Shown one piece after another: positions 13,633-22,259 of a stretch of DNA of 34,997 nucleotides; the first letter of the stretch is position 1, and each line of letters starts with the position of its first letter. This stretch comes from a virus: the IMG/VR virus record IMGVR_UViG_3300027980_000029, positions 1 to 34,997 of that record; one strand, given 5' to 3'. The notes under the pieces were generated by a model that saw only the letters and a program-made list of their open reading frames with translations, had not been told where the DNA came from and did no database searches. The position numbers and the translations under genes are program-made.

Positions 13633-14544
13633 TTAGAGATCGGCGAACCCAACCGGGCCGCTCCCGACGCGGGCGAAACCGTGCGTCACCGCCGCCGCCG
13701 TCTCCGTCACAACGATCGGCGCCGACTTCAGGTCCATCGTGTGCGTGTTCAGGTGGAGTTCCTGCGCCGAGATGGTGAAGTCGTTCAGCGCGCCCTTCGT
13801 CGTCGCCAGGCCGGCGTACCCGTTGAACTGCGCGATCGTGCCCGAACTGTTCATATACACCGTGCCGCCGTACTGGTCGATCTTCGTGTCGATCGCGGCG
13901 TCCACGAGTTGACGAAGCACCGCAGACCCGCCGACCTCGATCGTGTTGGCTGTCCGGTAGTTATTGACCTCGCCGCCGAGCGCGAGCATGGTCGCAGTGT
14001 CGCTCGTGCCGGACCCGGCGTGCTGGCGGATCGTCACGCTCCCGGCCAGCGCCTTCGCAACGCCGGACCCGGACGCCGGGGCGATCAGCCCGTCCGCCTC
14101 GACGATCACAGTTCCGCCCGCGAACACCGGGTTCGTGATCGAGCCGCCCGACAGGTGGAACTTGCCGGCGCCGGGGAACGAGACCGTGGCGTTCGTGATC
14201 GAGCCGCTGAGTTTGACGTACTGGCCCATGCCGTAGATCCGGCAGTAGGGATCGACCGTCGCCGAGTTCGTGTGGTCAACGTCGATCAGCAGCGGCGCGG
14301 AGGCCGTCCCGATCTGGAACCGGAACCCCGGCATCACCGCGAACCCGGCCAACTCCAGCGCCGATTGGTCGAGGTTGGCGTACACGCCCGTCGCCGACCG
14401 GTGATCGAACAGCACGCTCTCGCCGTCGCTCGGCGTGGTGGTCGTCGGCGACCCCGCGTGGGTCGTCCAGTTCCCGGCCGTCGCCATGTTGCCGTCGTCG
14501 GCGGCGCCGGTCCAACGGAGTACGTCTGCTTGTGAGCCGCCCAT
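13633..14544 (-). CDS. Beta-helix tail protein
   Basis: 303 residues from ATG 14542-14544. A tryptophan-rich start (VLRWTGAADDGNMATAGNWT) matches the opening of bacterial autotransporter-like and tail proteins that coat a beta-helix. The body consists of short repeated strands such as GQYVKLSGSITNATVSFPGA, GKFHLSGGSITNPVFAGGTV and IDQYGGTVYMNSSGTIAQFN, a right-handed beta-helix pattern. Likely part of the tail fibre or tip. No enzyme motif seen. Confidence 0.65.
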   Translation of the reverse strand: MGGSQADVLRWTGAADDGNMATAGNWTTHAGSPTTTTPSDGESVLFDHRSATGVYANLDQSALELAGFAVMPGFRFQIGTASAPLLIDVDHTNSATVDPYCRIYGMGQYVKLSGSITNATVSFPGAGKFHLSGGSITNPVFAGGTVIVEADGLIAPASGSGVAKALAGSVTIRQHAGSGTSDTATMLALGGEVNNYRTANTIEVGGSAVLRQLVDAAIDTKIDQYGGTVYMNSSGTIAQFNGYAGLATTKGALNDFTISAQELHLNTHTMDLKSAPIVVTETAAAVTHGFARVGSGPVGFADL

Positions 14545-14564
14545 AGCGAGCCCCTTTCATTCTT

Positions 14565-14882
14565 CTAAGCCGGCGGGCACTCGCCCTCGGCGAACTTCTC
14601 GGTGAGTTGAACCATAAGCGATATCCCGACGAACCGCATCACGATACACGGATCTCCAGCGACGCAGGGTACGATCTCGACGAGGCTGTCGTCAGGAACA
14701 GGCCTGTTGATCGGCTTGACACCGGTGAGCGTGATCCCGCCGCCGGATTCGGTCGTGATCGTCCGCACCCGGTAGGTGATATTGGCCGCGATGTCCGGCG
14801 ATGTTGTGGACGCGAGGACCACCTGGCCCGGGTAGATTTGGGCGAACCCGCGATTGATGGATTGAGGCAGTGAGTTGATCAT
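14565..14882 (-). CDS. Hypothetical tail protein
   Basis: 105 residues, start ATG 14880-14882 overlapping the upstream gene by 4 bases. It is largely beta, e.g. GQVVLASTTSPDIAANITYR and SLVEIVPCVAGDPCIVMRFV, and ends in GECPPA. It sits between the tail proteins at 14879-15733 and 13633-14544. Not recognised; a small tail-assembly or tip part by context. Confidence 0.6.
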   Translation of the reverse strand: MINSLPQSINRGFAQIYPGQVVLASTTSPDIAANITYRVRTITTESGGGITLTGVKPINRPVPDDSLVEIVPCVAGDPCIVMRFVGISLMVQLTEKFAEGECPPA

Positions 14883-15733
14883 GGCATCGGCGGCACGAGC
14901 CCGAGCGGGTCGCCCGGTAGGAGTTGCGCGTCGCCGGGATCGTACACCGGCGCGGTGATGATTTCGGGCTCGGTCAGCGCCCCGGCCTGCGCCGCCCCCG
15001 CGACGCGGTACTCATCGAAGGGCGGGAGTTCCGGGATCGGGAGGTAAATCCCGTTCAGCGTGATGTCCTGCGGCTTCGCCGCGATGGGCGCCCTGCCGAT
15101 CCAGCGGTAGTTCACCGCAACGATGTGATCGGCGTCCGATGTCGCCCGGACCCGGTTGTACGACGCCCCCTGGAACAGCCACTTATTCGACGGGGCGGTC
15201 CCGAACGTGTGGATCTTGCCGGTCTGCCCAGCGACCACCGACAGCATGTTCAAGTCCCAGTCCGCGATGTTGATCGTGACCTCGAACACCTGCTCGGGAA
15301 TGATGTATTCGATCCACGTCGATTCGTACTCAAACTGGTCGCCGCCGCCGAACGGGGCGCCGATCGCCGTGAGGCGCTCGAAGACTTGCGGCTGACGGAT
15401 GACCCCGATCCGTGTGAGCCCAGAATCCGACTTGTAGCCCGCCGCCTTGTTGTCCTGCGTCGGCCAGACCTCGCCGGGCCTCGCGTAGAAGCACTCCGCG
15501 AACGACTTCTGCCCATCGCCGGTCGCGCGAAACTCGCGGGACTGGCAGACGAGTTGCGGGTTCACCGGGTCTTGCGCCCCGACGCGGGGAAACGCCCCGG
15601 GATCGGTTGTCGAGTCGAGTTCGGCGATGAATGACGGCGCGTCGATCAGGAACCCGCGCACGCGGCGAGGCGCGGAGCCGTCCCCGCCGTCGAAACTGGA
15701 GTAGAGTTCGGTGACTGTGGCGAACTGGCTCAT
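14879..15733 (-). CDS. Putative distal tail protein
   Basis: 284 residues, start ATG 15731-15733 in a 4-base overlap with the tape-measure gene. It is a beta-rich protein with the N-terminal segment DGSAPRRVRGFLIDAPSFIA and a middle rich in strands (WIEYIIPEQVFEVTINIADW). A proline-rich end (LPGDPLGLVPPMP) follows. The gene after the tape measure in siphoviruses usually encodes the distal tail protein joining tube and tip, so I assign that by position; the sequence itself does not prove it. Confidence 0.55.
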   Translation of the reverse strand: MSQFATVTELYSSFDGGDGSAPRRVRGFLIDAPSFIAELDSTTDPGAFPRVGAQDPVNPQLVCQSREFRATGDGQKSFAECFYARPGEVWPTQDNKAAGYKSDSGLTRIGVIRQPQVFERLTAIGAPFGGGDQFEYESTWIEYIIPEQVFEVTINIADWDLNMLSVVAGQTGKIHTFGTAPSNKWLFQGASYNRVRATSDADHIVAVNYRWIGRAPIAAKPQDITLNGIYLPIPELPPFDEYRVAGAAQAGALTEPEIITAPVYDPGDAQLLPGDPLGLVPPMP

Positions 15734-16515
15734 TGCTGCGGATCTCTCGTGTTGCGCGCGATCTCACGCAGGAGGTCGAGGAACTCTCGGGTCGCGTCGA
15801 GCCCGCCCGGGGATGTCCTGATCGGGCCGCCAATGTCGATGGGCGCCCGCGTGGATGTCGGCTCGGCGGGGGACTCCTGCTCCACGGCGCGAGCGCGCTC
15901 GGCGTCCCGCACCCCACGCGCGGCGAGTTGGTTGAGCCTCGACCGCTCGACCAACAGTGATTGGTATTCGTCATCCCTGGCGAGGACACGCTGGGCGCCA
16001 GCGGGGCCGCCCGTGTTGAGAGCCTTCTTCAGCCGCTCATTGATCGCGTCGTCGATCCTTCGGGCCTCAGCGAGAAACGCCTGCGTCCTCGCCTCAGAAT
16101 CTACCCCGGTCAGCGCGTCATAACTCTCCCGCATCCGGTCCAGAGATTCACGGGTCTTCTCGATCTCCCGCCGCGCCTTCGGCATCGCGCTGTGCGCGTC
16201 GGCAAACTTCTTGATCCCGATCGCGGCGGCGGCCAGAAGGCCAACGACCAGAGAAATAGCACCCGCGATCCCGGTCCAGATGCCGATCGTTGACGAGATC
16301 GCACCAGAGAACTTGCGGAAGCCCTCTGTGGACTTCTCAACCTTCTTTCCGACGTTGTCGAACCCGTCGCCGATCCGCTTCGTGTCGCCCTCGACCTGCT
16401 TGGCGGTCTTCTGCGTCTCCGAGCGCAGTTTCTCAAGTTCCGGCTGGATCTTCGACGAGTCCGCGCGGAGTTCGACGTAGGCCTCGCCGACCTTCTTGCG
16501 TCCGCCCTTAGCCAT
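15730..16515 (-). CDS. Very short tape-measure protein
   Basis: 261 residues. The start AYVELRADSSKIQPELEKLR is the classical N-terminal signature of tape-measure proteins. A helical charged region follows, then a membrane-active stretch around residues 72-105 (SSTIGIWTGIAGAISLVVGL and AAAAIGIKKF), then further coiled coil (ARREIEKTRESLDRMRESYD) and a disordered tail. Tape measures in siphoviruses usually run from 600 to more than 1,500 residues. At roughly 0.15 nm per residue this one would set a tail no longer than about 40 nm. Confidence 0.75.
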   Translation of the reverse strand: MAKGGRKKVGEAYVELRADSSKIQPELEKLRSETQKTAKQVEGDTKRIGDGFDNVGKKVEKSTEGFRKFSGAISSTIGIWTGIAGAISLVVGLLAAAAIGIKKFADAHSAMPKARREIEKTRESLDRMRESYDALTGVDSEARTQAFLAEARRIDDAINERLKKALNTGGPAGAQRVLARDDEYQSLLVERSRLNQLAARGVRDAERARAVEQESPAEPTSTRAPIDIGGPIRTSPGGLDATREFLDLLREIARNTRDPQQ

Positions 16516-16539
16516 CGGTCATCCCCCCACAAGAGGGTA

Positions 16540-16731
16540 TCAGCCGATGATGTACCCGCGAACCGCCTCCTGTATGTCCCCGGCGTTCATCACGACGTAC
16601 ACGATCCCGGTGACGACGCCAGAAGCGATCGCGTACCCGACGAGCCCGATGAATACGCCGGTCGCCACGGTCCACATGTTCCTGCTGCGCCAGATCACCG
16701 ACGCATGCTCCGCGAGTTGGTCCCTTGTCAT
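16540..16731 (-). CDS. Small membrane protein between tail tube and tape measure
   Basis: 63 residues, start ATG 16729-16731 with AGGAGACACACC before it. NMWTVATGVFIGLVGYAIAS and GVVTGIVYVVMNAG make one long or two short membrane helices, so this is not the soluble tail-assembly chaperone (gpG/gpGT type) usually found at this point. No -1 frameshift site or longer fused product was found. A role in the virion or in the membrane during assembly cannot be told apart here. Confidence 0.65.
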   Translation of the reverse strand: MTRDQLAEHASVIWRSRNMWTVATGVFIGLVGYAIASGVVTGIVYVVMNAGDIQEAVRGYIIG

Positions 16732-16807
16732 GGTGTGTCTCCTGTTCGCGCATCGCGGGCAACGCCCCGCAGCCGCGCGTCAGGATGGTAGGGGCGTTCA
16801 TCATCGT

Positions 16808-17569
16808 TCAGCCAATCGAGAGCGCGCCGGTCCCCTGGAAGGCGATATCCATCACCACAAGGCCCGCAGCCGGGCATGAAATCGACAGCGAGGTCCAGAA
16901 CGCCGAGCCCGCGTACGTCCTGCCGGTGCTGGCCGTCAGGGTCAGGGTGCCGGTCGCGGGGATCACGATCTCGCCAACGCTGAACAGCCCGCTCGCCCCG
17001 GCCGCCGTGATCGCCCCGGAGCCCCGGAACGTCTGCGTCACCGTGTTCGGCTCGGACGGCGCTGACGACACCGACTGCCCGGTGACCGTGATGTCGCCCT
17101 CGATCGACCGCGTGGCGTCCATCGCAAACGTCGCCGACGCCGGCGGGTCCACCCCGAGCCCGCTCAGCGGCGAGGTGTCATCGACGAAGCCGTCGTACTG
17201 ACCACCCCACCCGATGAGCGACGGGATGAACGACTTCACCGATGTGCCGAACGCCGTTACGTCCTTCGCGGCGCTGGCGAGGTTCAGTTGCCACGAGTTC
17301 GTGTGAAGGACGTACCCGCTCCCATACGTCACGGAACCCGCAGACCCGATCTGCGCCGCGTCGTACCGCGTGGAGATCGTCCCGGCCCACGACTTAAGGC
17401 CCGCGATCGCCTCCATCGAGTTGGTCGCGTCGAACCCCGTCGTGTCCAGTTCGTCCGCGTTGTAGTTCAGCGTGAACGTCGAGGGCTGCGAGTTGGTGCC
17501 GATCAGCAGGCCGTTCGCCGTGCCGGTCCAACTCGTCACCGATCCAGTTGCTCCAGTGATAACAGCCAT
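16808..17569 (-). CDS. Major tail tube protein
   Basis: 253 residues from ATG 17567-17569. The start MAVITGATGSVTSWTGTANG and the repeated beta segments (STFTLNYNADELDTTGFDAT, GYVLHTNSWQLNLASAAKDV, FAMDATRSIEGDITVTGQSV) match the tail-tube fold, with DTTGF and SIEGDITVTG as typical words. It follows the tail terminator and precedes the tape measure, the standard order. It is expected to be a virion major protein. Confidence 0.8.
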   Translation of the reverse strand: MAVITGATGSVTSWTGTANGLLIGTNSQPSTFTLNYNADELDTTGFDATNSMEAIAGLKSWAGTISTRYDAAQIGSAGSVTYGSGYVLHTNSWQLNLASAAKDVTAFGTSVKSFIPSLIGWGGQYDGFVDDTSPLSGLGVDPPASATFAMDATRSIEGDITVTGQSVSSAPSEPNTVTQTFRGSGAITAAGASGLFSVGEIVIPATGTLTLTASTGRTYAGSAFWTSLSISCPAAGLVVMDIAFQGTGALSIG

Positions 17570-17572
17570 TGG

Positions 17573-17992
17573 TCAATCCTTTGTCATCGCGTATTCGGAC
17601 TCGTAAATCGAGTGGATCGTCTCTCCGTCCACAAACTGCGCCGACTCCGTGAACTCGCCCGCGCTCGCGGTCCAGCCCGTCACCGTCGGGTCAACCCTGC
17701 GGATCACCGCCCTGAGTTGGTCACCGATCGTCTTGGACACCGCCAGACCCGACCGCCGCTCGACGAACACCGAGAACTGTACCCGGACCACCTGGATGTC
17801 GTTGCCGAACCCGCTCTCATCAACGATCGAGATCGGCGTGAACACCAGGATCGGGAACACCGCCTCATTCGGCGCGAACATATTCCAGTAGCCGGTCACG
17901 ATCGGCGAGGAGACATGGTTGAACCCGCCCGCACCCGTATCGGCGTCGAGCAGCGCGACGATCCCCTCGCTCAGCGCGATGTAGGCGCTCAC
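17573..17992 (-). CDS. Tail terminator or completion protein
   Basis: 139 residues from GTG 17990-17992 (GTGA overlap). It has an alpha/beta layout: an N-terminal helix (YIALSEGIVALLDADTGAGG), the strand PILVFTPISIVDES, then DIQVVRVQFSVFVERRSGLA followed by a helix SKTIGDQLRAVIRRVD and the final strand QFVDGETIHSIYESEYAM. This fits the tail-terminator family (lambda gpU, DUF3168 type), which caps the tube at the head side. Position between the neck protein and tail tube agrees. Confidence 0.7.
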   Translation of the reverse strand: MSAYIALSEGIVALLDADTGAGGFNHVSSPIVTGYWNMFAPNEAVFPILVFTPISIVDESGFGNDIQVVRVQFSVFVERRSGLAVSKTIGDQLRAVIRRVDPTVTGWTASAGEFTESAQFVDGETIHSIYESEYAMTKD

Positions 17993-18642
17993 GGCGCCCG
18001 CTCCGTGAACACGCTAGCGATCGTGTCCGCGAACTCGTCGGCGACCTGCGCGCGGGTCTGATCGAGCGAGGGACGCATGTACGGCCGCGCGGGCATCACT
18101 ATTTTATGCGGCTTGGTGAACTTCGTGTGTGGCTTCGTCGCGGCGGCGCTTCCCTTCTTTACGAATACGGCTTGCCCAAAAAGAACGACATAAGGCTGTC
18201 CGCCGGGGCTGCTGATCGTCCCACCATACTCGTGAATCGCTGCGTATGGCACCGATTTATCAGGGCCAACCTTTCTTGCTCGCCTTTTTCCTGATTCGAT
18301 CACGATCGACCTCGCCAGTGTTCCGGTCCGCTTTCTTGGCATCCCACCAGGAGCGTCGATGAACCCGCCAAGATCCCGTACTGCGCGGACCTGGCGGAGC
18401 GCCGTCCTGGCTCGCTTGCTAAGTTTTCTGTATCGACCAAAGGCGCCAACACTTCCGCCGTCGTATACCGATTTGGCGCGGTTGAAGTTTTTGAGCCCGG
18501 TCTTACTCGAAGGCGTGCCCGGCCTGCTCAGGTTCAACTGCGCCCGGCCCTGAATCACGATCGCGCCACGGTCCAGCCCGACCTCGATCGCCTCGTCGAT
18601 CTCCTCAAGGAACTCCCGGATGGTCCACTTGTCCTCGGGCAT
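17989..18642 (-). CDS. HK97 gp10-like neck or minor tail protein
   Basis: 217 residues. VPYAAIHEYGGTISSPGG in the middle and MPARPYMRPSLDQTRAQVAD at the end are the two marks of the HK97 gp10/phage virion morphogenesis family: a Y-x-x-x-H-E-Y-G-G turn and the P-A-R-P-Y-M-R-P motif. The N-terminal region is longer than usual, with a basic insert (RYRKLSKRARTALRQVRAVR). These proteins join the head completion complex to the tail. The start ATG 18640-18642 overlaps the previous stop. Confidence 0.85.
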   Translation of the reverse strand: MPEDKWTIREFLEEIDEAIEVGLDRGAIVIQGRAQLNLSRPGTPSSKTGLKNFNRAKSVYDGGSVGAFGRYRKLSKRARTALRQVRAVRDLGGFIDAPGGMPRKRTGTLARSIVIESGKRRARKVGPDKSVPYAAIHEYGGTISSPGGQPYVVLFGQAVFVKKGSAAATKPHTKFTKPHKIVMPARPYMRPSLDQTRAQVADEFADTIASVFTERAP

Positions 18643-18974
18643 CAGATCAGTTCCTCAAGATCTACGGCGGTGTGGTGTTCGGACCCGAGCGGGTTACGGA
18701 CCTTGCGGACGCCCACCACGCGGAACGTCCGGCTGTCATACAGGATGATGTCTTTCGCCAGGATATCCGCGTCGCCGACCGCCCAGCCCCGCGCCGTGAT
18801 CGTCTGCGACTCCCGCGAGTTCAGGATCGACTCCTGCGCGCTCAGTTCGTCCAACTTGAACGCGAGCCCCGTCAGGTGGTTGGCGAACGTCTGCGTCGAG
18901 CCCCCGTAGGCATCAACCGCCAGCGTGGGCCGCTGCGTCGTCACCGTGATGTTCAACATCGACGTGATCGTCAC
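18642..18974 (-). CDS. Head-tail adaptor or stopper protein
   Basis: About 110 residues. GTG 18972-18974 overlaps the previous stop in a GTGA junction and is my preferred start; ATG 18957-18959 (MLNITVTTQ) is the alternative. Strands such as TLAVDAYGGSTQTFANHLTG, SRESQTITARGWAVGDADIL and YDSRTFRVVGVRKVRNP give the small beta-barrel of the SPP1 gp16/head-closure type (HK97 gp7/8-like). Its order after the connector and before the gp10-like gene agrees. Confidence 0.7.
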   Translation of the reverse strand: MTITSMLNITVTTQRPTLAVDAYGGSTQTFANHLTGLAFKLDELSAQESILNSRESQTITARGWAVGDADILAKDIILYDSRTFRVVGVRKVRNPLGSEHHTAVDLEELI

Positions 18975-19600
18975 AGCGTCCACCTCACGAACGGGCCGAG
19001 CAGCATCCGGACCCGCTTGTAGCGGTCGTCGTCGGGCTTGATGGTGTACGAATAATCCCCGAGCGTCTCGCTCGACAGCGTGCCGTCCCGCTTGCCCTCG
19101 CGGTACAGGATCGCGGTCATCTCGATCAGCGCCTGCAGCAGGTCGTCGGGCTCCGAGCCGTCCGCCCAGCCGCCGGTGTACGCGATGGCGATATTCTGAA
19201 AACCGACCGGCCACGACGGGGCGGTAAACCGCCGATCAGCCGGGCCGGTCAGTGAGGAGAACCCGGTCCATCGCCCAATGCTCGATCCGAGCAACCGGAT
19301 TTCTCCCGTATTCGGGTTGTGGCGGTAGGTCGTCGAGTCCTGAACCGTCTCGGTCCCGGCGTCGTCGGTGATCGTGATCGAGGTCAGCGCCGAGATCGGC
19401 GTCACGCGGACGAACACGCTCTCCGTGCCGTCCCCGTCGTGCTTCTCGGCGGCGATCGCCCCAGAGGCGAAGGCGTCGCGGTTGGTGAACCGGAGCGCGG
19501 CGTCCTCCGCGCGGTCGATCAGGTCGCCGATCAGCGTGTCGTCGTCCGACCCGGTGACGCCCATGTAGAGTTTGACCTGCGCCGCTGTGATGATCGCCAT
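18971..19600 (-). CDS. Head-tail connector (gp6-like) protein
   Basis: 209 residues from ATG 19598-19600. It opens with ITAAQVKLYMGVTGSDDDTL and IGDLIDRAEDAALRFTNRDA, the two-helix pattern of the HK97 gp6/DUF connector family. It then has a long insertion of beta strands (RVTPISALTSITITDDAGTE, EIRLLGSSIGRW) and a terminal helix DDLLQALIEMTAILYREGKR. Longer than the roughly 100-residue gp6, and nearer the phage_connect_1 layout. Position between decoration genes and head closure supports the assignment. Confidence 0.8.
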   Translation of the reverse strand: MAIITAAQVKLYMGVTGSDDDTLIGDLIDRAEDAALRFTNRDAFASGAIAAEKHDGDGTESVFVRVTPISALTSITITDDAGTETVQDSTTYRHNPNTGEIRLLGSSIGRWTGFSSLTGPADRRFTAPSWPVGFQNIAIAYTGGWADGSEPDDLLQALIEMTAILYREGKRDGTLSSETLGDYSYTIKPDDDRYKRVRMLLGPFVRWTL

Positions 19601-19613
19601 ATCGCCCCCCGCA

Positions 19614-20147
19614 TCAGTTGATGAACAGACCGAGGATCGGGACTTCCAACTGCACCGCGCCGTCGAGGATGTCAGCCGCCGTCGCCACCGTGACGTACAG
19701 GTACCTGCAGCCCTTGAGGTCGTAGCCGTCGAGCGTCGAGACGTTCGAGTAGGCCGTGTCGGTCCCGGCCACGGCGCCGGTCGCCACGACGGCGGATACC
19801 GCCTCACAGGTCAGCGTCACGCCCGCCGCGTTCGCGTCCGCGTTGTCGATCCGCAGCGGAACGCCGTTCGAGTCCGTGCCGGTCAGGCGGACGATGGGTT
19901 GTGTGTTGAACACGTCGGCCCCGGCGTCATACCCGGCGCGGATCAGGACGCGGGTGCAACCGGCGGGCACGACGACCCGGTGGGCGACGGAATCGTCGAT
20001 CGCGGACGGGTACAGGTAGTCCGTGGCGCCGGACGCGGTGGTCGCGTCGTCGTACAGGACGGTCCAGTCGCCCATCGCCGAGCCGGGCGAGCCATACGAC
20101 GCCTTGACGTGCGCGATGCCCGGTGAAACGTCTGCTCCGATTGCCAT
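19614..20147 (-). CDS. Putative head decoration or stabilisation protein
   Basis: 177 residues from ATG 20145-20147. It is a beta-rich protein: DWTVLYDDATTASGATDYLY, HRVVVPAGCTRVLIRAGYDA, GVPLRIDNADANAAGVTLTC and CRYLYVTVATAADILDGAVQ, ending LEVPILGLFIN. The strand order resembles that of the shorter protein upstream at 20238, though no clear homology is visible. Between capsid and connector, this is a likely virion surface protein. Family not named. Confidence 0.55.
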   Translation of the reverse strand: MAIGADVSPGIAHVKASYGSPGSAMGDWTVLYDDATTASGATDYLYPSAIDDSVAHRVVVPAGCTRVLIRAGYDAGADVFNTQPIVRLTGTDSNGVPLRIDNADANAAGVTLTCEAVSAVVATGAVAGTDTAYSNVSTLDGYDLKGCRYLYVTVATAADILDGAVQLEVPILGLFIN

Positions 20148-20180
20148 TAGTACGCCTCCGTGCCGTGTTCAGCCGTTCAG

Positions 20181-20235
20181 GAAAAACCCGCCCCCCCGGG
20201 GGAGGGGGAGGCAGGCGGAGACCCCATGATGGGGT
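20181..20235 (-). terminator. Leftward terminator-like structures after the decoration gene
   Basis: On the minus strand a run of C followed by G (complement of CCCGCCCCCCCGGGGGAGGG, 20187-20206) is followed by TTTTTC (complement of 20181-20186), giving a GC stem with U-tract. A second perfect hairpin, ACCCCA-tga-TGGGGT, lies at 20221-20235 directly after the stop at 20238. Together they probably reduce transcription after the abundant head proteins. Confidence 0.6.
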
Positions 20236-20237
20236 AG

Positions 20238-20705
20238 TCAGATCGCAACGCTCGCCGTCGTGGCCGCAAGGCCCGCTTCGGACGAGGTGGTGGGAGACTT
20301 CTCAAGATTGCTCAGGCGAGCAATCGCCGCAACGTAGGTGCCCGTCGTGCCGTCGCCGGCGGTGAACAGCACCTTGACGAACGGGAACGGGAGTTTGCGG
20401 CAATCGACGGTGAACAGGAAGACCTTGTTGTCGTCGGTCGCCGAGGGAAGAACGGAGGTCGTGCCGTCGATCCCCGCGTCCGTGCCGAACACGGAGTTGG
20501 AGACGGCGGTGTACGTCCCGCCCGACGTGGCGGACGCGGTGAGGCTGAGGCCAGCCGCCGCGATGTCCGACGCGCCGATGACAACGGCGATTTCGAGGAA
20601 ATCACCGCCCCTGGTGTCGATAGCGATGCCGGTCGCGGCTGCGTTATCGAGGATCGCCGCAGGCGCGATCGCAGGGAACCACTTGGAGTCGAGTGAAGGA
20701 AGCAT
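20238..20705 (-). CDS. Putative capsid decoration protein
   Basis: 155 residues from ATG 20703-20705. The N-terminal PSLDSKWFPAIAPAAILDNA, then IAIDTRGGDFLEIAVVIGAS, and a body of beta strands (SLTASATSGGTYTAVSNSVF, DNKVFLFTVDCRKLPFPFVK) ending in small residues, match decoration or fibre-like proteins placed directly after the major capsid gene in many siphoviruses. It is the first gene downstream of the capsid, with the same promoter. Confidence 0.6.
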   Translation of the reverse strand: MLPSLDSKWFPAIAPAAILDNAAATGIAIDTRGGDFLEIAVVIGASDIAAAGLSLTASATSGGTYTAVSNSVFGTDAGIDGTTSVLPSATDDNKVFLFTVDCRKLPFPFVKVLFTAGDGTTGTYVAAIARLSNLEKSPTTSSEAGLAATTASVAI

Positions 20706-20723
20706 GGTGCGTTCCCCTTTCTG

Positions 20724-22259
20724 TTAGGTGATGGACTGGAGCCCCACGATCGGCCCGACGCGCGTCGCGTTGCCGATGTCGTGGACGTTGATCGCCGTCC
20801 GCTGGAGGCCACGGAACGCGAGTTGGTCGGTGTCGAAGTACCGCTGATCCGAGAAGTCGATCTGCATCGTCCCGGCGACGGTGCCGAGCATCGCGCCCAT
20901 CGACAGGTCGCCGAAGTGAGCGAAGACCGTGGTGTCGGCCTCGGCGGTCGGCATGACCTGGGTGAACACGACCGGGTAGCCCCGGAACATCCGGGCAGGA
21001 CGGCCCTCGATCTCGGACATCGGCGTGCCGGACCCGCCGGTGGTTTCCAGCGGGAGCATGACCTTGAAGTAGAACGCGCGGGAGCAGTACCACTTGGCGT
21101 TGCCGTCCGCGTAGTCCGGGAGCGTGCCGCAGACCTCATCAAAGTCGCCAAGCACAAACTCAGCGAACGTGTTGCCCGACGCGGACACGAGGCCCGCCGA
21201 ATCGGTCCCGCTCCCAAGATCGAAGTCCTGCAACTTCGTCGAGATGCCGTTGACGAACCGGTGCGCCGTCAGGCCGTTGCCGATGAACATCGAGGTATCC
21301 TCGGCGTTCGCCAGCGACCGACCGAACGCGCGACCGATGTAGTCGCCCCAGTTGATCACGCCGTCGTTGACGAGTTCGGACGAGACGCGAGAGAGGCGCC
21401 CCCACTTGCCCGCCGTCAGTTTGACGTTCGTGTTCGTCGGGTCGCTCTCGGTGACAGCCGCGCCCTCGCCGATCAGAGACCACGAGCCATCGGCGGTATG
21501 CACCGGGAAGTGCTGCACGTCGCGGCTCATCGTCTCGACCTGCGCGTTCGCGCGCGCGACGCCGTACTCCTCGACGTTCTCGATGATGTCCGACGAGAAG
21601 TCCTCGGGGACGAAACCGGCGCCGCCGGTGAGGTCCATCGTGCTGGACGCCTTCTGCCCGAAGTAGTCGCTGAGGATGGCGAGGTCGTTGTCGGCCTTGC
21701 CGACGAGGTACGCGTGGCCGCCAGCCTGCTCGCGGAACTTCTGCCGGAAGTAGGCGCCAGCGGCCATCGCCTTGATGCCGTCGCAGAACACCGGGCGCTT
21801 GTCGGCGGGCATCAGGTGCTTCCGCTGGACGCGCTGGTTGTACGCGGCCACGGCGCCCTTGAACGTCCCGCCAGAACCGCTGACGCGGGTGACGCGGGAG
21901 CCGGTGTCGCCGTCGCGGACGCCGGACGCCTTGCCGCGACGGCCCCGGGCGAGCCCAGCCTTGTACGCCTTCGCAACCTCGTCGTCTTCCTCGTCCTCAT
22001 CCTCCATCTTCGCCTCGCCGTCCATCGCGGGCTCATCGGCGCCCTCGGGCGCGATGACCTGCACGTCCTCGCCGGCGTCGGCGGTGATCGTGACGGTCTT
22101 GCGGAACACCTTGTCGAGGTCGATTGACTTGCCGGTCGCATCGACGAGGTCGAAGCCGTCGTCAGAATCGACGAACGCCTTGACGCTTTCGAGCGACCCA
22201 TCGCCATCGTAGCCGCGCCCCTTCAGGAGCGCGAGCAGGCGGGCCTTTGTGATTTTCAT
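20724..22259 (-). CDS. Major capsid protein, HK97 fold
   Basis: 511 residues from ATG 22257-22259. An N-terminal scaffolding (delta) region of about 190 residues comes first, helical and very acidic (MEDEDEEDDEVAKAYKAGLA), which would be removed by the protease upstream. The capsid domain follows, with TGGAGFVPEDFSSDIIENVE, AQVETMSRDVQHFPVHTADG, EGAAVTESDPTNTNVKLTAG, WGRLSRVSSELVND and FIGNGLTAHRFVNG, all typical of HK97-type major capsid proteins. It ends with a P-domain helix. A strong promoter and 160-base leader stand before the gene. Confidence 0.92.
   Translation of the reverse strand: MKITKARLLALLKGRGYDGDGSLESVKAFVDSDDGFDLVDATGKSIDLDKVFRKTVTITADAGEDVQVIAPEGADEPAMDGEAKMEDEDEEDDEVAKAYKAGLARGRRGKASGVRDGDTGSRVTRVSGSGGTFKGAVAAYNQRVQRKHLMPADKRPVFCDGIKAMAAGAYFRQKFREQAGGHAYLVGKADNDLAILSDYFGQKASSTMDLTGGAGFVPEDFSSDIIENVEEYGVARANAQVETMSRDVQHFPVHTADGSWSLIGEGAAVTESDPTNTNVKLTAGKWGRLSRVSSELVNDGVINWGDYIGRAFGRSLANAEDTSMFIGNGLTAHRFVNGISTKLQDFDLGSGTDSAGLVSASGNTFAEFVLGDFDEVCGTLPDYADGNAKWYCSRAFYFKVMLPLETTGGSGTPMSEIEGRPARMFRGYPVVFTQVMPTAEADTTVFAHFGDLSMGAMLGTVAGTMQIDFSDQRYFDTDQLAFRGLQRTAINVHDIGNATRVGPIVGLQSIT

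Noticed and set aside
16540-16731. Tail chaperone with programmed -1 frameshift
   Set aside because: The gene is hydrophobic and has no slippery site or overlapping frame leading into a longer product.
20781-22127. A 448-residue open frame on the plus strand across the capsid gene
   Set aside because: It is the mirror of a high-GC coding sequence with the HK97 capsid on the minus strand; composition is arginine/valine-rich shadow with no domain.
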